From Lachnospiraceae bacterium (GTDB lineage: Bacteria > Bacillota > Clostridia > Lachnospirales > Lachnospiraceae): DNA of 64,000 nt. The notes under the pieces were generated by a model. That model saw nothing but the letters and a program-made list of their open reading frames with translations. It did not search any database and was not told where the DNA came from. Where the stretch lies: positions 1-64,000 of the forward strand of contig JAEEXY010000006.1 in NCBI GenBank assembly GCA_016288005.1, in the 5' to 3' direction. Of this stretch, positions 56,808 through 64,000 are shown one piece after another (positions within the stretch are counted from its first letter, which is position 1; each line of letters opens with the position of its first letter). The position numbers and the translations under genes are program-made.

Positions 56808-56832
56808 CCGTTGACAATGGAGCGAAAAAGCC

Positions 56833-59013
56833 TTGAAAGACGAACTGTATGATTTCATATACCGCACGGTCTTTACCGCGGTAACAGCGCTTTTCATATT
56901 CTTCGAGATCTATAATTATTCAGATCCCGGGGCTGTTTCGCGTGCGAATGTTTTGACCGTGATCGTTGTCAGCCTCTCTTTCAACGCGCTCCTCCTGCTC
57001 TACCGAAAAGTACGTTTCTACATATTCCCCGCGCTTTTTGCGGTGGGCCTGATATTCTGGCTGGCAGTCGATAAAGAGGCATTGAATGACTTTTTCGGCA
57101 GCGTCGCGTTCAGCATGATCCTTATCGGACTGGCAGCATTCGTGATATTTCTCATCTGCGACCGTATCCCCGTGCTGGCGGCAGTAACCGCGGGCGGAGT
57201 ATTTGTCTTTATGCTCGTCGAGCTGATCATGGGATATAATGTGTATCCGGCCTCTCCCGCTCTGGCGGCGTTCTATGCGATGGCAGTGCTGATACGGGTG
57301 CTCCGCAACAGGTTTAGAGCTGACGCTCCCGCACGTACCAGGAAATATATCACATTTCTCCTGCCTTTCCTGCTCCTGTACTTACTGCTGCTCCTTGCCA
57401 TGCCGAAGCCCGCTGAGCCCGTCAGCTGGGACTGGGTGCAGCGTATGTACGAAACCGCTTCAAAAAGGATAAACAGACTGATACACAGGATCACCACGCA
57501 GTACGGCGTCATAGACTCAAAGCATTTTAAGATATCCTTTGACATGGACAAGAGCATGAGCTATGATTCTCCGGACGATTACGGGACCGAGCTGTTCGAG
57601 ATAACTCCGAGCGGCAGCATAGTCGGGAGCCTGTACCTGAGAGGCGAGATATTTAACGAATTCAGCGGCGGAGAATGGCACAACACACTGCAAAGCTCCG
57701 ATGATCATTTCCTGACGGATTCCCTCGAGACACGCAAAGGTGTTGAAAATTACGGAGAGCTTCCGGGCAATTACCTTTTACGTGAGGCTTCGATAAAGGT
57801 CAGATTCCTGGATATCGTGTCCCCCATCGTATTTACGCCCTCAAAACCGCTGAAGTTCATGAATCTGTCTTCTGACCGGCCCACAAATGCCGTCAATGAG
57901 CATCTCCTGTTTAATTCGAACATGTCCTACGGCAGCGAGTATCTGATCACGTTTTTGCAGATGAATATCGGGAACGAAGTATTCACGGACTATATGAATT
58001 CGCCTTCATCCATGTCTGCGGACAGTGACGGGCTCTCAGTTTACAGAGATTATATTGATACATATTACCGATCCACGCCGCAGATACGTGATTCCGTCCG
58101 CAAATGGCTCGATGCGGTTACCGCAGGTGCCGGAAGCGACTATGAGAAGCTTTTGGCGGTGGAGCGCGCTCTCTCGGGCTTTGCTTACAATATCAAAACT
58201 GCCGGTCTGCCCGGTTACGTGCAGAGTGAAGGCGACTTTATAGACCATTTCATACTCGAAAAACAGGAGGGATACTGCGTCCATTACGCTACTGTTTTCT
58301 GCCTGATCGCGAGATATATGGGGTATCCCGCGCGCGTGATCAGGGGTTATAAAACGGAGCTTAACGTCAACACTCCTACCGTTGTCACGGATCACTGCGG
58401 CCACAGCTGGCCCGAGGTTTATTTCGCCGGCAAAGGCTGGATCCCGTTTGAGCCCACCCCGGGCATGTCAGGCGATAGGTATGACGGTTGGGCCGTAAAG
58501 AGCAAACATGAAAACAGCGGCCATGCCTCCGCCGAGGATACTGCCAAGCCCACGCCCGATATCCCTCTCCCCGAAGAAGACACCGAATACCTCGAAGAAC
58601 ACCGCGAAAAGTTCGTATCGTGGCTTCTTATGCTCGCCATCGCGGGCGTTATACTGCTGAGCGTTCTGCTCCTCCTGATCGTCCGTATCCTGCTCAAACA
58701 CGGCAGGCTTAAGCGCATGAACGCGCAGGAAAGATATTATCATGAATTCGATATGGTGATGTATATGCTAAGTGACCTCGGAATAAAGAGAGCGCCGGAT
58801 GAGACCTTCGAGGAGTACGCTGAAAAAAGCGGCATATCCCTCTTCAAAAAATGTGCCTCCGTACACGAGAGCTTCATATACGGAGGCCGGATTCCTGTTG
58901 AAGAAAATACCGTTATGCTCGCAGAATGCCGCAGCGAACTTGACCGGATGATGCGCGAAAAGTTCGGCCGGACCTATTTCCTGCACAGGCTGAAAATGCT
59001 GATTGAAGAGTGA
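56833..59013 (+). CDS. transglutaminase-like membrane protein
   Basis: 726 residues, TTG start with GGAG (56819-56822) ten bases before. About six membrane segments (1-195), an extracellular transglutaminase-core domain and a C-terminal membrane segment (about 590-620). The catalytic Cys is in EGYCVHYATVF, the His in DHCGHSWPEVYF; an Asp/Glu partner sits in the next strand. Such proteins cut or cross-link peptides at the cell surface; in this triad their target is unknown. Confidence 0.88.
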   Translation: MKDELYDFIYRTVFTAVTALFIFFEIYNYSDPGAVSRANVLTVIVVSLSFNALLLLYRKVRFYIFPALFAVGLIFWLAVDKEALNDFFGSVAFSMILIGLAAFVIFLICDRIPVLAAVTAGGVFVFMLVELIMGYNVYPASPALAAFYAMAVLIRVLRNRFRADAPARTRKYITFLLPFLLLYLLLLLAMPKPAEPVSWDWVQRMYETASKRINRLIHRITTQYGVIDSKHFKISFDMDKSMSYDSPDDYGTELFEITPSGSIVGSLYLRGEIFNEFSGGEWHNTLQSSDDHFLTDSLETRKGVENYGELPGNYLLREASIKVRFLDIVSPIVFTPSKPLKFMNLSSDRPTNAVNEHLLFNSNMSYGSEYLITFLQMNIGNEVFTDYMNSPSSMSADSDGLSVYRDYIDTYYRSTPQIRDSVRKWLDAVTAGAGSDYEKLLAVERALSGFAYNIKTAGLPGYVQSEGDFIDHFILEKQEGYCVHYATVFCLIARYMGYPARVIRGYKTELNVNTPTVVTDHCGHSWPEVYFAGKGWIPFEPTPGMSGDRYDGWAVKSKHENSGHASAEDTAKPTPDIPLPEEDTEYLEEHREKFVSWLLMLAIAGVILLSVLLLLIVRILLKHGRLKRMNAQERYYHEFDMVMYMLSDLGIKRAPDETFEEYAEKSGISLFKKCASVHESFIYGGRIPVEENTVMLAECRSELDRMMREKFGRTYFLHRLKMLIEE

Positions 59014-59017
59014 ACTG

Positions 59018-60091
59018 CTAGTCAGACAGAAAAAGAATCTTCTTCGCCTTACTGTATTTTCCTTTTACTGTCTTGCTGCCGGTCTTCAGATATGCTTTTA
59101 CCCTGAAGCTGTATGTTCCGGGTTCGAGATCTGTAAAAGTATAGCTGCGAGCGGCGGATCCATCCTTTTTCAGGCTCTTAACTTTCTTGTATTTTTGGTC
59201 GCCGGGACCCTTTTTGTAAATATAATAGCCCGATGCATTTTCCGTTTTTGAGATCGTGACGGTAATGGATTTTGCAGAGGCGTCCTGTTTGAGCTTGATC
59301 GAAGGCTTGCCGGGCGTGATCGTTGTATCGGAGGTTCCTGTAGTTTCGTCTTTTACGTCAGGCAGAACGATCTTGACATAATCTTTTGAATTAAATGTCA
59401 GCCCGCTTCTGAGCGTAACTGACGAAACAGCCGATCCCGGTGCTTTATCACCTTCGTATATCTTTGCGCCTGCAGCAATATCGAACGCTTTCTCATCAAG
59501 GCAGACCGCGCCATCCTTATTCTTGCCCAGCGTCGAAACCGCAAGCGTTCCGCCCTGAATCTTAATGGATCTGTTTATATACAAGCCCCATTTGGTTATC
59601 TTCGTATGATCGTTTGTCAGGGATATAGTTACAGTACCGCTCTTCTGCACATATTCGGTCGTGCTGACCATTCCGTCGATATAGAGTATCGCATTCTCAT
59701 CCGCCGTAACCGATAATTTACCATTTCCAAAGACAGCGTTGTCGCGCAGAGACTGGCTCATAACCGCAGTCGTACCGCAGGTTATCTTACTTGTGCCTGT
59801 AAGGTGAATAATGAGATCTCCTTCAAAAAAGATACGCGGATTCTCTGCGTAAGACTCCTTTGTATAACCCTTGGTAAGCGTGGCTCCGTTCAATGTAAGT
59901 ACGCCATTTTCAGCGTCAAAGCTTACGGTTCCGTCTCCGAGAACATCGGCTTTATCCTTGCATGTCAGGACATCGATCCCATTAACATAAAGTGCTCTGA
60001 GTTTTTCGTCTGCCTTGATCTTCTGAGGGAGGGTCATAACAGCAAAAAGAACTAAGAATCCAAATAAAACGCCGAACCTGTTCAGTTTCAT
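59018..60091 (-). CDS. secreted protein with carbohydrate-binding-like and Fn3 domains
   Basis: 357 residues. Signal peptide about 1-27 (ending KIKA). Residues 30-240 form a beta-rich region with repeats of a DUF4353-like kind (YVNGIDVLT, LNGATLTKG, YIDGMVST). A Thr-rich linker follows, then one Fn3 domain (about 265-355; ISKTENASGYYIYKKGP, GTYSFRVKAYLKT). It lacks an LPxTG signal. It ends 4 bases from the convergent transglutaminase gene. Confidence 0.75.
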   Translation of the reverse strand: MKLNRFGVLFGFLVLFAVMTLPQKIKADEKLRALYVNGIDVLTCKDKADVLGDGTVSFDAENGVLTLNGATLTKGYTKESYAENPRIFFEGDLIIHLTGTSKITCGTTAVMSQSLRDNAVFGNGKLSVTADENAILYIDGMVSTTEYVQKSGTVTISLTNDHTKITKWGLYINRSIKIQGGTLAVSTLGKNKDGAVCLDEKAFDIAAGAKIYEGDKAPGSAVSSVTLRSGLTFNSKDYVKIVLPDVKDETTGTSDTTITPGKPSIKLKQDASAKSITVTISKTENASGYYIYKKGPGDQKYKKVKSLKKDGSAARSYTFTDLEPGTYSFRVKAYLKTGSKTVKGKYSKAKKILFLSD

Positions 60092-60165
60092 ATCAAAACC
60101 GCCTTTCTTAATTATTTATTTCTTCCACGTATAATCGATCGCCTTTATTCCTTGTTCACAACAGT

Positions 60166-61428
60166 TTATTCTATGCATCCTCCGGGATACAGCGTTGACG
60201 AATACAGTCTCTTCGGCTGTGGGATAGGTTTGCCTGAAGGCTTTTCGTGCACATCGATGAATGTTCCCGAATATACAGCCGCCTCTTTATCTCCGTAAAC
60301 TATCACGTCCTCCATCCCTCTTCCGAAGAGATCGCCGTGGAGCACATAATCTCCCTTTGCGGATTCTATGGGGAATTCCGCGACCATATTGAACTCATGA
60401 TCGTAGAGCCCCGGATTTACGCCGCCTCCGCGCCTGTAAGCGAGTATGTAATCCCGCCCCTCTCCGTTCCAGTTACAAAGTGTCTCAGCAATGGTCAGCC
60501 AGCCCTTTGTCTGCCTGTTTTCCTTTCGCACTTCGTGACCGTTGCAGTCCACCAGGAATAATCCGTCCAGGCCGTCCCACTGGCCCTTGTAACCGTCACC
60601 GCGGCGTATGCGGTCGAGACCGGCCAGCTGCAGTCCCGGAGCTCCCGGTATAAATTTGCCGAGTGCTATATGCTGTGACTCGATCGAGCCGTCATATCTC
60701 CACAGTTCTTCTCCTTCAGCACTGTAGAGGCAGGTAACGCTGCCGCCAATGGCCAGTTCCGGTTTTCCGTCGCCGTTTACATCTCCGACCCAGATACAGT
60801 CGGCGTGGTCCTCGAGATCGTGGCAGGACCACATTATATTTCCGTTATGGTCGAGACAGTCATATCCGGCCATGATCTCGTCATAGCCGTCGCCGTTAAT
60901 ATCGTAAGCGTAAGGGAAATGACCGATGTTGCCGTGATGCGTCCACATCACGTTGAAATCGCGGTCCATGGCCCACATATTGAAGTATCTGTCCTTGAGT
61001 ATTATCTCGCCGGGCCTGTCGGCTCCTGTAAGATTGGCGATGATTATGCAGTCATGAGCCTCATCGGCGGGCAGAGGATAGTCCTTTTTAACGCGGCCGG
61101 TACTGCCCTCCAGCACGGTGAACCGCTTATTCATGACACACAGTATCTCGAGCTGCCCGTCACCGTCGTAATCGAATATCTGCGCGGGAAAATCCGAACC
61201 GAAATTACCCGGTTTGCCGGATATTTCGCCTGTCTGCCAGAGCATATTTCCTTCAAGATTAAATGCGGTCACACAGGTCACCTGATGCGGCACATACCTG
61301 TCGTCTATATCTCCGTCAGCCCTGACAAAGACGACCTCCATGCGGCCGTCTCCGTTAATGTCTCCCAGCAGACCCTTACCATTTCCTGCCGCCTCTATCG
61401 AAAATCTGTTGATCAGTTTTGCTTCCAT
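60166..61428 (-). CDS. rhamnogalacturonan-lyase-like calcium propeller, no signal peptide
   Basis: The ATG at 61428 has TTGGAG 9 bases upstream; a TTG at 61440 is less likely. 420 residues of FG-GAP/VCBS-type blades with calcium loops DINGDGRME, DYDGDGQLE, DINGDGYDE and DVNGDGKPE. The arrangement resembles the propeller of family PL11 rhamnogalacturonan lyases, which cleave the pectin backbone, but it is shorter than PL11 enzymes and a catalytic site was not verified. Without signal peptide it would act in the cytoplasm. It lies 1 base from the kinase gene stop, so the two are co-transcribed. Confidence 0.65.
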   Translation of the reverse strand: MEAKLINRFSIEAAGNGKGLLGDINGDGRMEVVFVRADGDIDDRYVPHQVTCVTAFNLEGNMLWQTGEISGKPGNFGSDFPAQIFDYDGDGQLEILCVMNKRFTVLEGSTGRVKKDYPLPADEAHDCIIIANLTGADRPGEIILKDRYFNMWAMDRDFNVMWTHHGNIGHFPYAYDINGDGYDEIMAGYDCLDHNGNIMWSCHDLEDHADCIWVGDVNGDGKPELAIGGSVTCLYSAEGEELWRYDGSIESQHIALGKFIPGAPGLQLAGLDRIRRGDGYKGQWDGLDGLFLVDCNGHEVRKENRQTKGWLTIAETLCNWNGEGRDYILAYRRGGGVNPGLYDHEFNMVAEFPIESAKGDYVLHGDLFGRGMEDVIVYGDKEAAVYSGTFIDVHEKPSGKPIPQPKRLYSSTLYPGGCIE

Positions 61429-61429
61429 T

Positions 61430-63355
61430 TCAGTCTCCAACTACTATCTTCTCCTGCGGAATATGAAGCCTTACGACTCTCTTCAGTTCATTGATATCCA
61501 CAGGCTTGCTGATATAATCCGTAAATCCCATCTCCAGGTATTCCTCACGTACTCCGTGCAGCGCGTTCGCGGTCATCATGACCATAGGAGTGTCGGGATT
61601 AAGATTCTCAGGATCTTCTTTGGCCTTCCGGTAGGCCTGGATCCCGTCCATTCCGGGCATCATGTGATCCATGAAGATCATGTCGTACTTCTTTTCGCGC
61701 ATTTTCTGAAGTGAATCCGGACCGTTCAGAGACGTTTCTACCTTACCGCCCAGATCGTCGAGGAACTTGCTTGCGATTATGAGATTTATCCTGTTGTCAT
61801 CCACAACGAGATAAGTGCAATCTGGCGTTTTATAAGCTGCCTCTTTATCTTTCTTCAAGGAGCTTTCGTCTTCCCCGTCATTCAGCTTTTTGTTAACAGT
61901 CTGCGGGATCACAACAGTGAATACCGAGCCTTTTCCGTATTCGCTGGTCACATCGATACGCCCGTTCATCAGATCTGTCATACGTTTAACTATCGCGAGT
62001 CCGAGACCTGTGCCTTCGATCCTGCGGTTGTGCTCTTCGTCCAGTCTCTTATAGTCTCCGAACAGATAGGGAAGATCCTCTTCCTTTATTCCGATGCCCG
62101 TATCCCTTACGCTGATGCGGAGATTAATGACATCCTCAGAGACACTCTCAGAAGTGATCTCGAGCTTTACCTCGCCCTTATCGGTGTATTTTACGGCGTT
62201 ATTCAGGATATTTATCATGATCTGTCTGATGCGCAGTTCATCTCCGATCAGGCGGTCGGGGATTGAGGGATCTGTCTGCTGAATATACTTCAGATCTTTC
62301 TGCTCTGCCTTAATGCGGATCATGGTATCTACTTCGTCGGTCAGTTTATGCAGCGTGTAAGGCGCTTCATTTATCTCCATCTTTCCGGACTCGATCTTGC
62401 TCAGATCCAGGATATCGTTGATGACTGAAAGCAGTAAATGTCCGGCGTCTTTTATGTTGTCGGCGTATCCCCTGATCCTGTCCACAGATGAGTCATCGAT
62501 TATTTTTTCCGGTCCGATCTCATTTATTATCAGCTCATCCATACCAAGCACCGCGTTCAGGGGCGTTCTGATCTCATGAGACATATTGGCCAGGAAATCG
62601 CTCTTGGCGCGGTTGGCTTTGATCGCGTCCTGCTCGGCGATCCTCAGCTTATCATTGCTCCTGATCAGCTCATGGTAATCGGCAGTCTCCAGCGAGAAAT
62701 ACAGCACGAAAATACCGGCCGAACCGAAAGGCAGGGACAATAAGATCGCTCCGTCCGTAGCGGCCTGTATCACTGTTCCGAACAGCGTTATAAGAGACGC
62801 CGCAGAAAGCGACAGCTGTTCTCTCGAACCAAGTGTGCGCATGCGGATGATCAGTAGGATCATACCGCTCGTAAGATAATAAACGGGCGGCGAGAAAACG
62901 ATCGGTACGAACAGTGAACCGTGCATATAGGTTCCGTCGGGATTATACCAAAGTATGAACTTTAGCGGCAGATTCAGGATCATCAGGGCCAGATACAGGC
63001 CAAATATCGCATTTCCGAAGACTCTGATCCATTTAAATTTCTTCGCGCTGTCAACATATTCGAGCATGTATACTACAAATATCCTCGAAGCCATAACGCA
63101 CATAATTGAATCCATCGTACGAAGGATCGTGCATATAACTATCGGAGTTCCGAGCTCGGGATATGCGAAAACATAGGTCAGTATGCTGACAAAAAGCGCG
63201 ATCAGCATATTGATCTCAAGCGAGCGGAAAAGCTTATATGTGCGTATTCTTTCACGGTTTGAGTCATTGAAAGATATCAGATACAGGACAAGCAGGTATC
63301 CGAGTGACGCGATCTCAAAATATGTTTTGGGCGGTATGGAATAGTTATGCAGCAT
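61430..63355 (-). CDS. hybrid histidine kinase with multi-pass membrane sensor
   Basis: 641 residues. Seven or eight membrane segments fill the first 245 residues with short loops, so it senses at or within the membrane. The HisKA domain has SHEIRTPLNAVLGM, the HATPase has NILNNAVKYTDKG, DTGIGIKEED and GTGLGLAIVKR. A receiver domain (about 510-630) has VVDDNRINL, phospho-acceptor Asp in FMDHMMPGMDG and the Lys in YISKPVD. A downstream HPt would be needed for relay; one is encoded at 8164-9381. Confidence 0.92.
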   Translation of the reverse strand: MLHNYSIPPKTYFEIASLGYLLVLYLISFNDSNRERIRTYKLFRSLEINMLIALFVSILTYVFAYPELGTPIVICTILRTMDSIMCVMASRIFVVYMLEYVDSAKKFKWIRVFGNAIFGLYLALMILNLPLKFILWYNPDGTYMHGSLFVPIVFSPPVYYLTSGMILLIIRMRTLGSREQLSLSAASLITLFGTVIQAATDGAILLSLPFGSAGIFVLYFSLETADYHELIRSNDKLRIAEQDAIKANRAKSDFLANMSHEIRTPLNAVLGMDELIINEIGPEKIIDDSSVDRIRGYADNIKDAGHLLLSVINDILDLSKIESGKMEINEAPYTLHKLTDEVDTMIRIKAEQKDLKYIQQTDPSIPDRLIGDELRIRQIMINILNNAVKYTDKGEVKLEITSESVSEDVINLRISVRDTGIGIKEEDLPYLFGDYKRLDEEHNRRIEGTGLGLAIVKRMTDLMNGRIDVTSEYGKGSVFTVVIPQTVNKKLNDGEDESSLKKDKEAAYKTPDCTYLVVDDNRINLIIASKFLDDLGGKVETSLNGPDSLQKMREKKYDMIFMDHMMPGMDGIQAYRKAKEDPENLNPDTPMVMMTANALHGVREEYLEMGFTDYISKPVDINELKRVVRLHIPQEKIVVGD

Positions 63356-63362
63356 ATGTTTA

Positions 63363-64000
63363 TCAGTATTTTGTCCTAAGATTATACTTCTTGCAGATCT
63401 GTTCGGGCGTCATGGATCTCAGCTCATTGCTGTGCGCAAGATTCATGAGTTTCAGGAATAATCCGCGTCGGATGCCTCTTTCCTCATCACCGAAATAATC
63501 GTAGTATCGGAAATCGCCGCGACTGTCGGTGGTCTGCCTTTTTGCTTTTTCGTAAATATCCTCGGGATCGGTTCCGGGAACGACATTGCAGTACCAGGGG
63601 ATCTCCCTGACCGGGATTCCGATCACCTTCCATTTGGCGTTCTGGTAATCTGAGTTAATGAACAACGTATGGATATCTTTAATGATATCCTCCTGGAAAC
63701 CGATGCATATCTGATTCAGATAATAATTCTGTCCGTTGATCTCCACGCCTCTTTCAAGGAACTGATAGCAGTCGTCCCTGTAAGTCGAAGGCGGAACGTA
63801 CATGCCGTCGTAGCAGGGAACGGTAAGGATCGCGGCGGTATGTTTTTTGTTCCAGTTCAGATCGTACTTGGCTCTGCCGCTTCCGTTGTTCTCCCAATCA
63901 TAATTATCGTGTTTGCAGGCGGCCTTTTTAGCGGCTTTTGAACCCAGAGACTTTCCCGACCAGAAGCATATATCATCCTTCCATTGCTTCCAGATGTCCT
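63363..64000 (-). CDS. unidentified protein, start outside window
   Basis: A single frame from the right edge to a stop at 63363, 212 codons seen. It contains Trp/Tyr-rich motifs (KKHTAAILTVPCYDGMYVPP, YYLNQICIGFQEDI, WKVIGIPVREIPWYCNVVPG in parts) and a charged helical end. An ATG at 63803 is inside the frame and not the start. It ends 7 bases before the kinase start. No family is recognised. Confidence 0.6.
   Translation of the reverse strand, partial: DIWKQWKDDICFWSGKSLGSKAAKKAACKHDNYDWENNGSGRAKYDLNWNKKHTAAILTVPCYDGMYVPPSTYRDDCYQFLERGVEINGQNYYLNQICIGFQEDIIKDIHTLFINSDYQNAKWKVIGIPVREIPWYCNVVPGTDPEDIYEKAKRQTTDSRGDFRYYDYFGDEERGIRRGLFLKLMNLAHSNELRSMTPEQICKKYNLRTKY

Noticed and set aside
60805-61494. 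229-codon plus-strand frame
   Set aside because: Antisense to the calcium-loop propeller gene; its residues are explained by the regular blade codons opposite.

Overview
The window looks like a chromosomal segment of a motile Gram-positive anaerobe of the class Clostridia, most likely a Lachnospiraceae member. The evidence is roughly 50% GC, AGGAGG-type ribosome sites, sigma-A promoters, and Firmicutes-specific gene orders: rplU-prp-rpmA-obgE-yhbY-nadD/yqeK-rsfS, phoH-HD-ybeY, Asp23-nusB-xseA-xseB-ispA-dxs and scpA-scpB. Also present are a class-D-like sortase, LexA of the Bacillus type and a XerS-like recombinase. No rRNA, tRNA, CRISPR array, prophage or complete insertion sequence was found.

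Layout. 0-9.5 kb: an HTH-cupin-acyl-CoA synthetase fusion cut by the left edge, a chemoreceptor, an EF-G paralogue, a YqeG phosphatase, efp, a 480-base gene-free stretch holding a large palindromic element, and an HPt protein. 9.5-15 kb: Asp23, NusB, exonuclease VII, isoprenoid precursor genes and rpsU. 15-29 kb: phoH, a degenerate HD membrane protein and ybeY; a DUF3048 protein, a lipid-II-flippase-like exporter and two flavoproteins; then miaB, pdp, a pectinesterase and a DUF1015 protein. 29-35 kb: a LiaF-like protein, a HEAT-methyltransferase, a sortase, a YhhN protein, a phosphoesterase and condensin partners scpAB. 35-42 kb: a second chemoreceptor, then the L21/L27/Obg block. 42-47.7 kb: lexA, ttcA, a secreted amidase, a XerS-like recombinase with a dif-like 28-mer, a LexA-box-controlled orphan gene and a pseudogene scrap.

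47.8-59 kb is the most unusual part. It starts with a lipoprotein joining a zinc-peptidase-like domain to a NagZ-type glycosidase. An operon with its own promoter follows: VanW, a DltA-like adenylating enzyme, a DltC-like carrier and a membrane-anchored PQQ-type propeller, with no DltB or DltD. Enzyme, carrier and propeller together match the domain order of eukaryotic AASDH, here split over three genes. A MoxR-DUF58-transglutaminase triad comes next.

59-64 kb, minus strand: a secreted Fn3 protein, a rhamnogalacturonan-lyase-like propeller, a hybrid histidine kinase and an unidentified gene cut by the right edge.

All functions are read from motifs and gene order by eye; no database search was possible. 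Where the longest possible start lacked a ribosome site, a later start was chosen and the reason is given in the entry.
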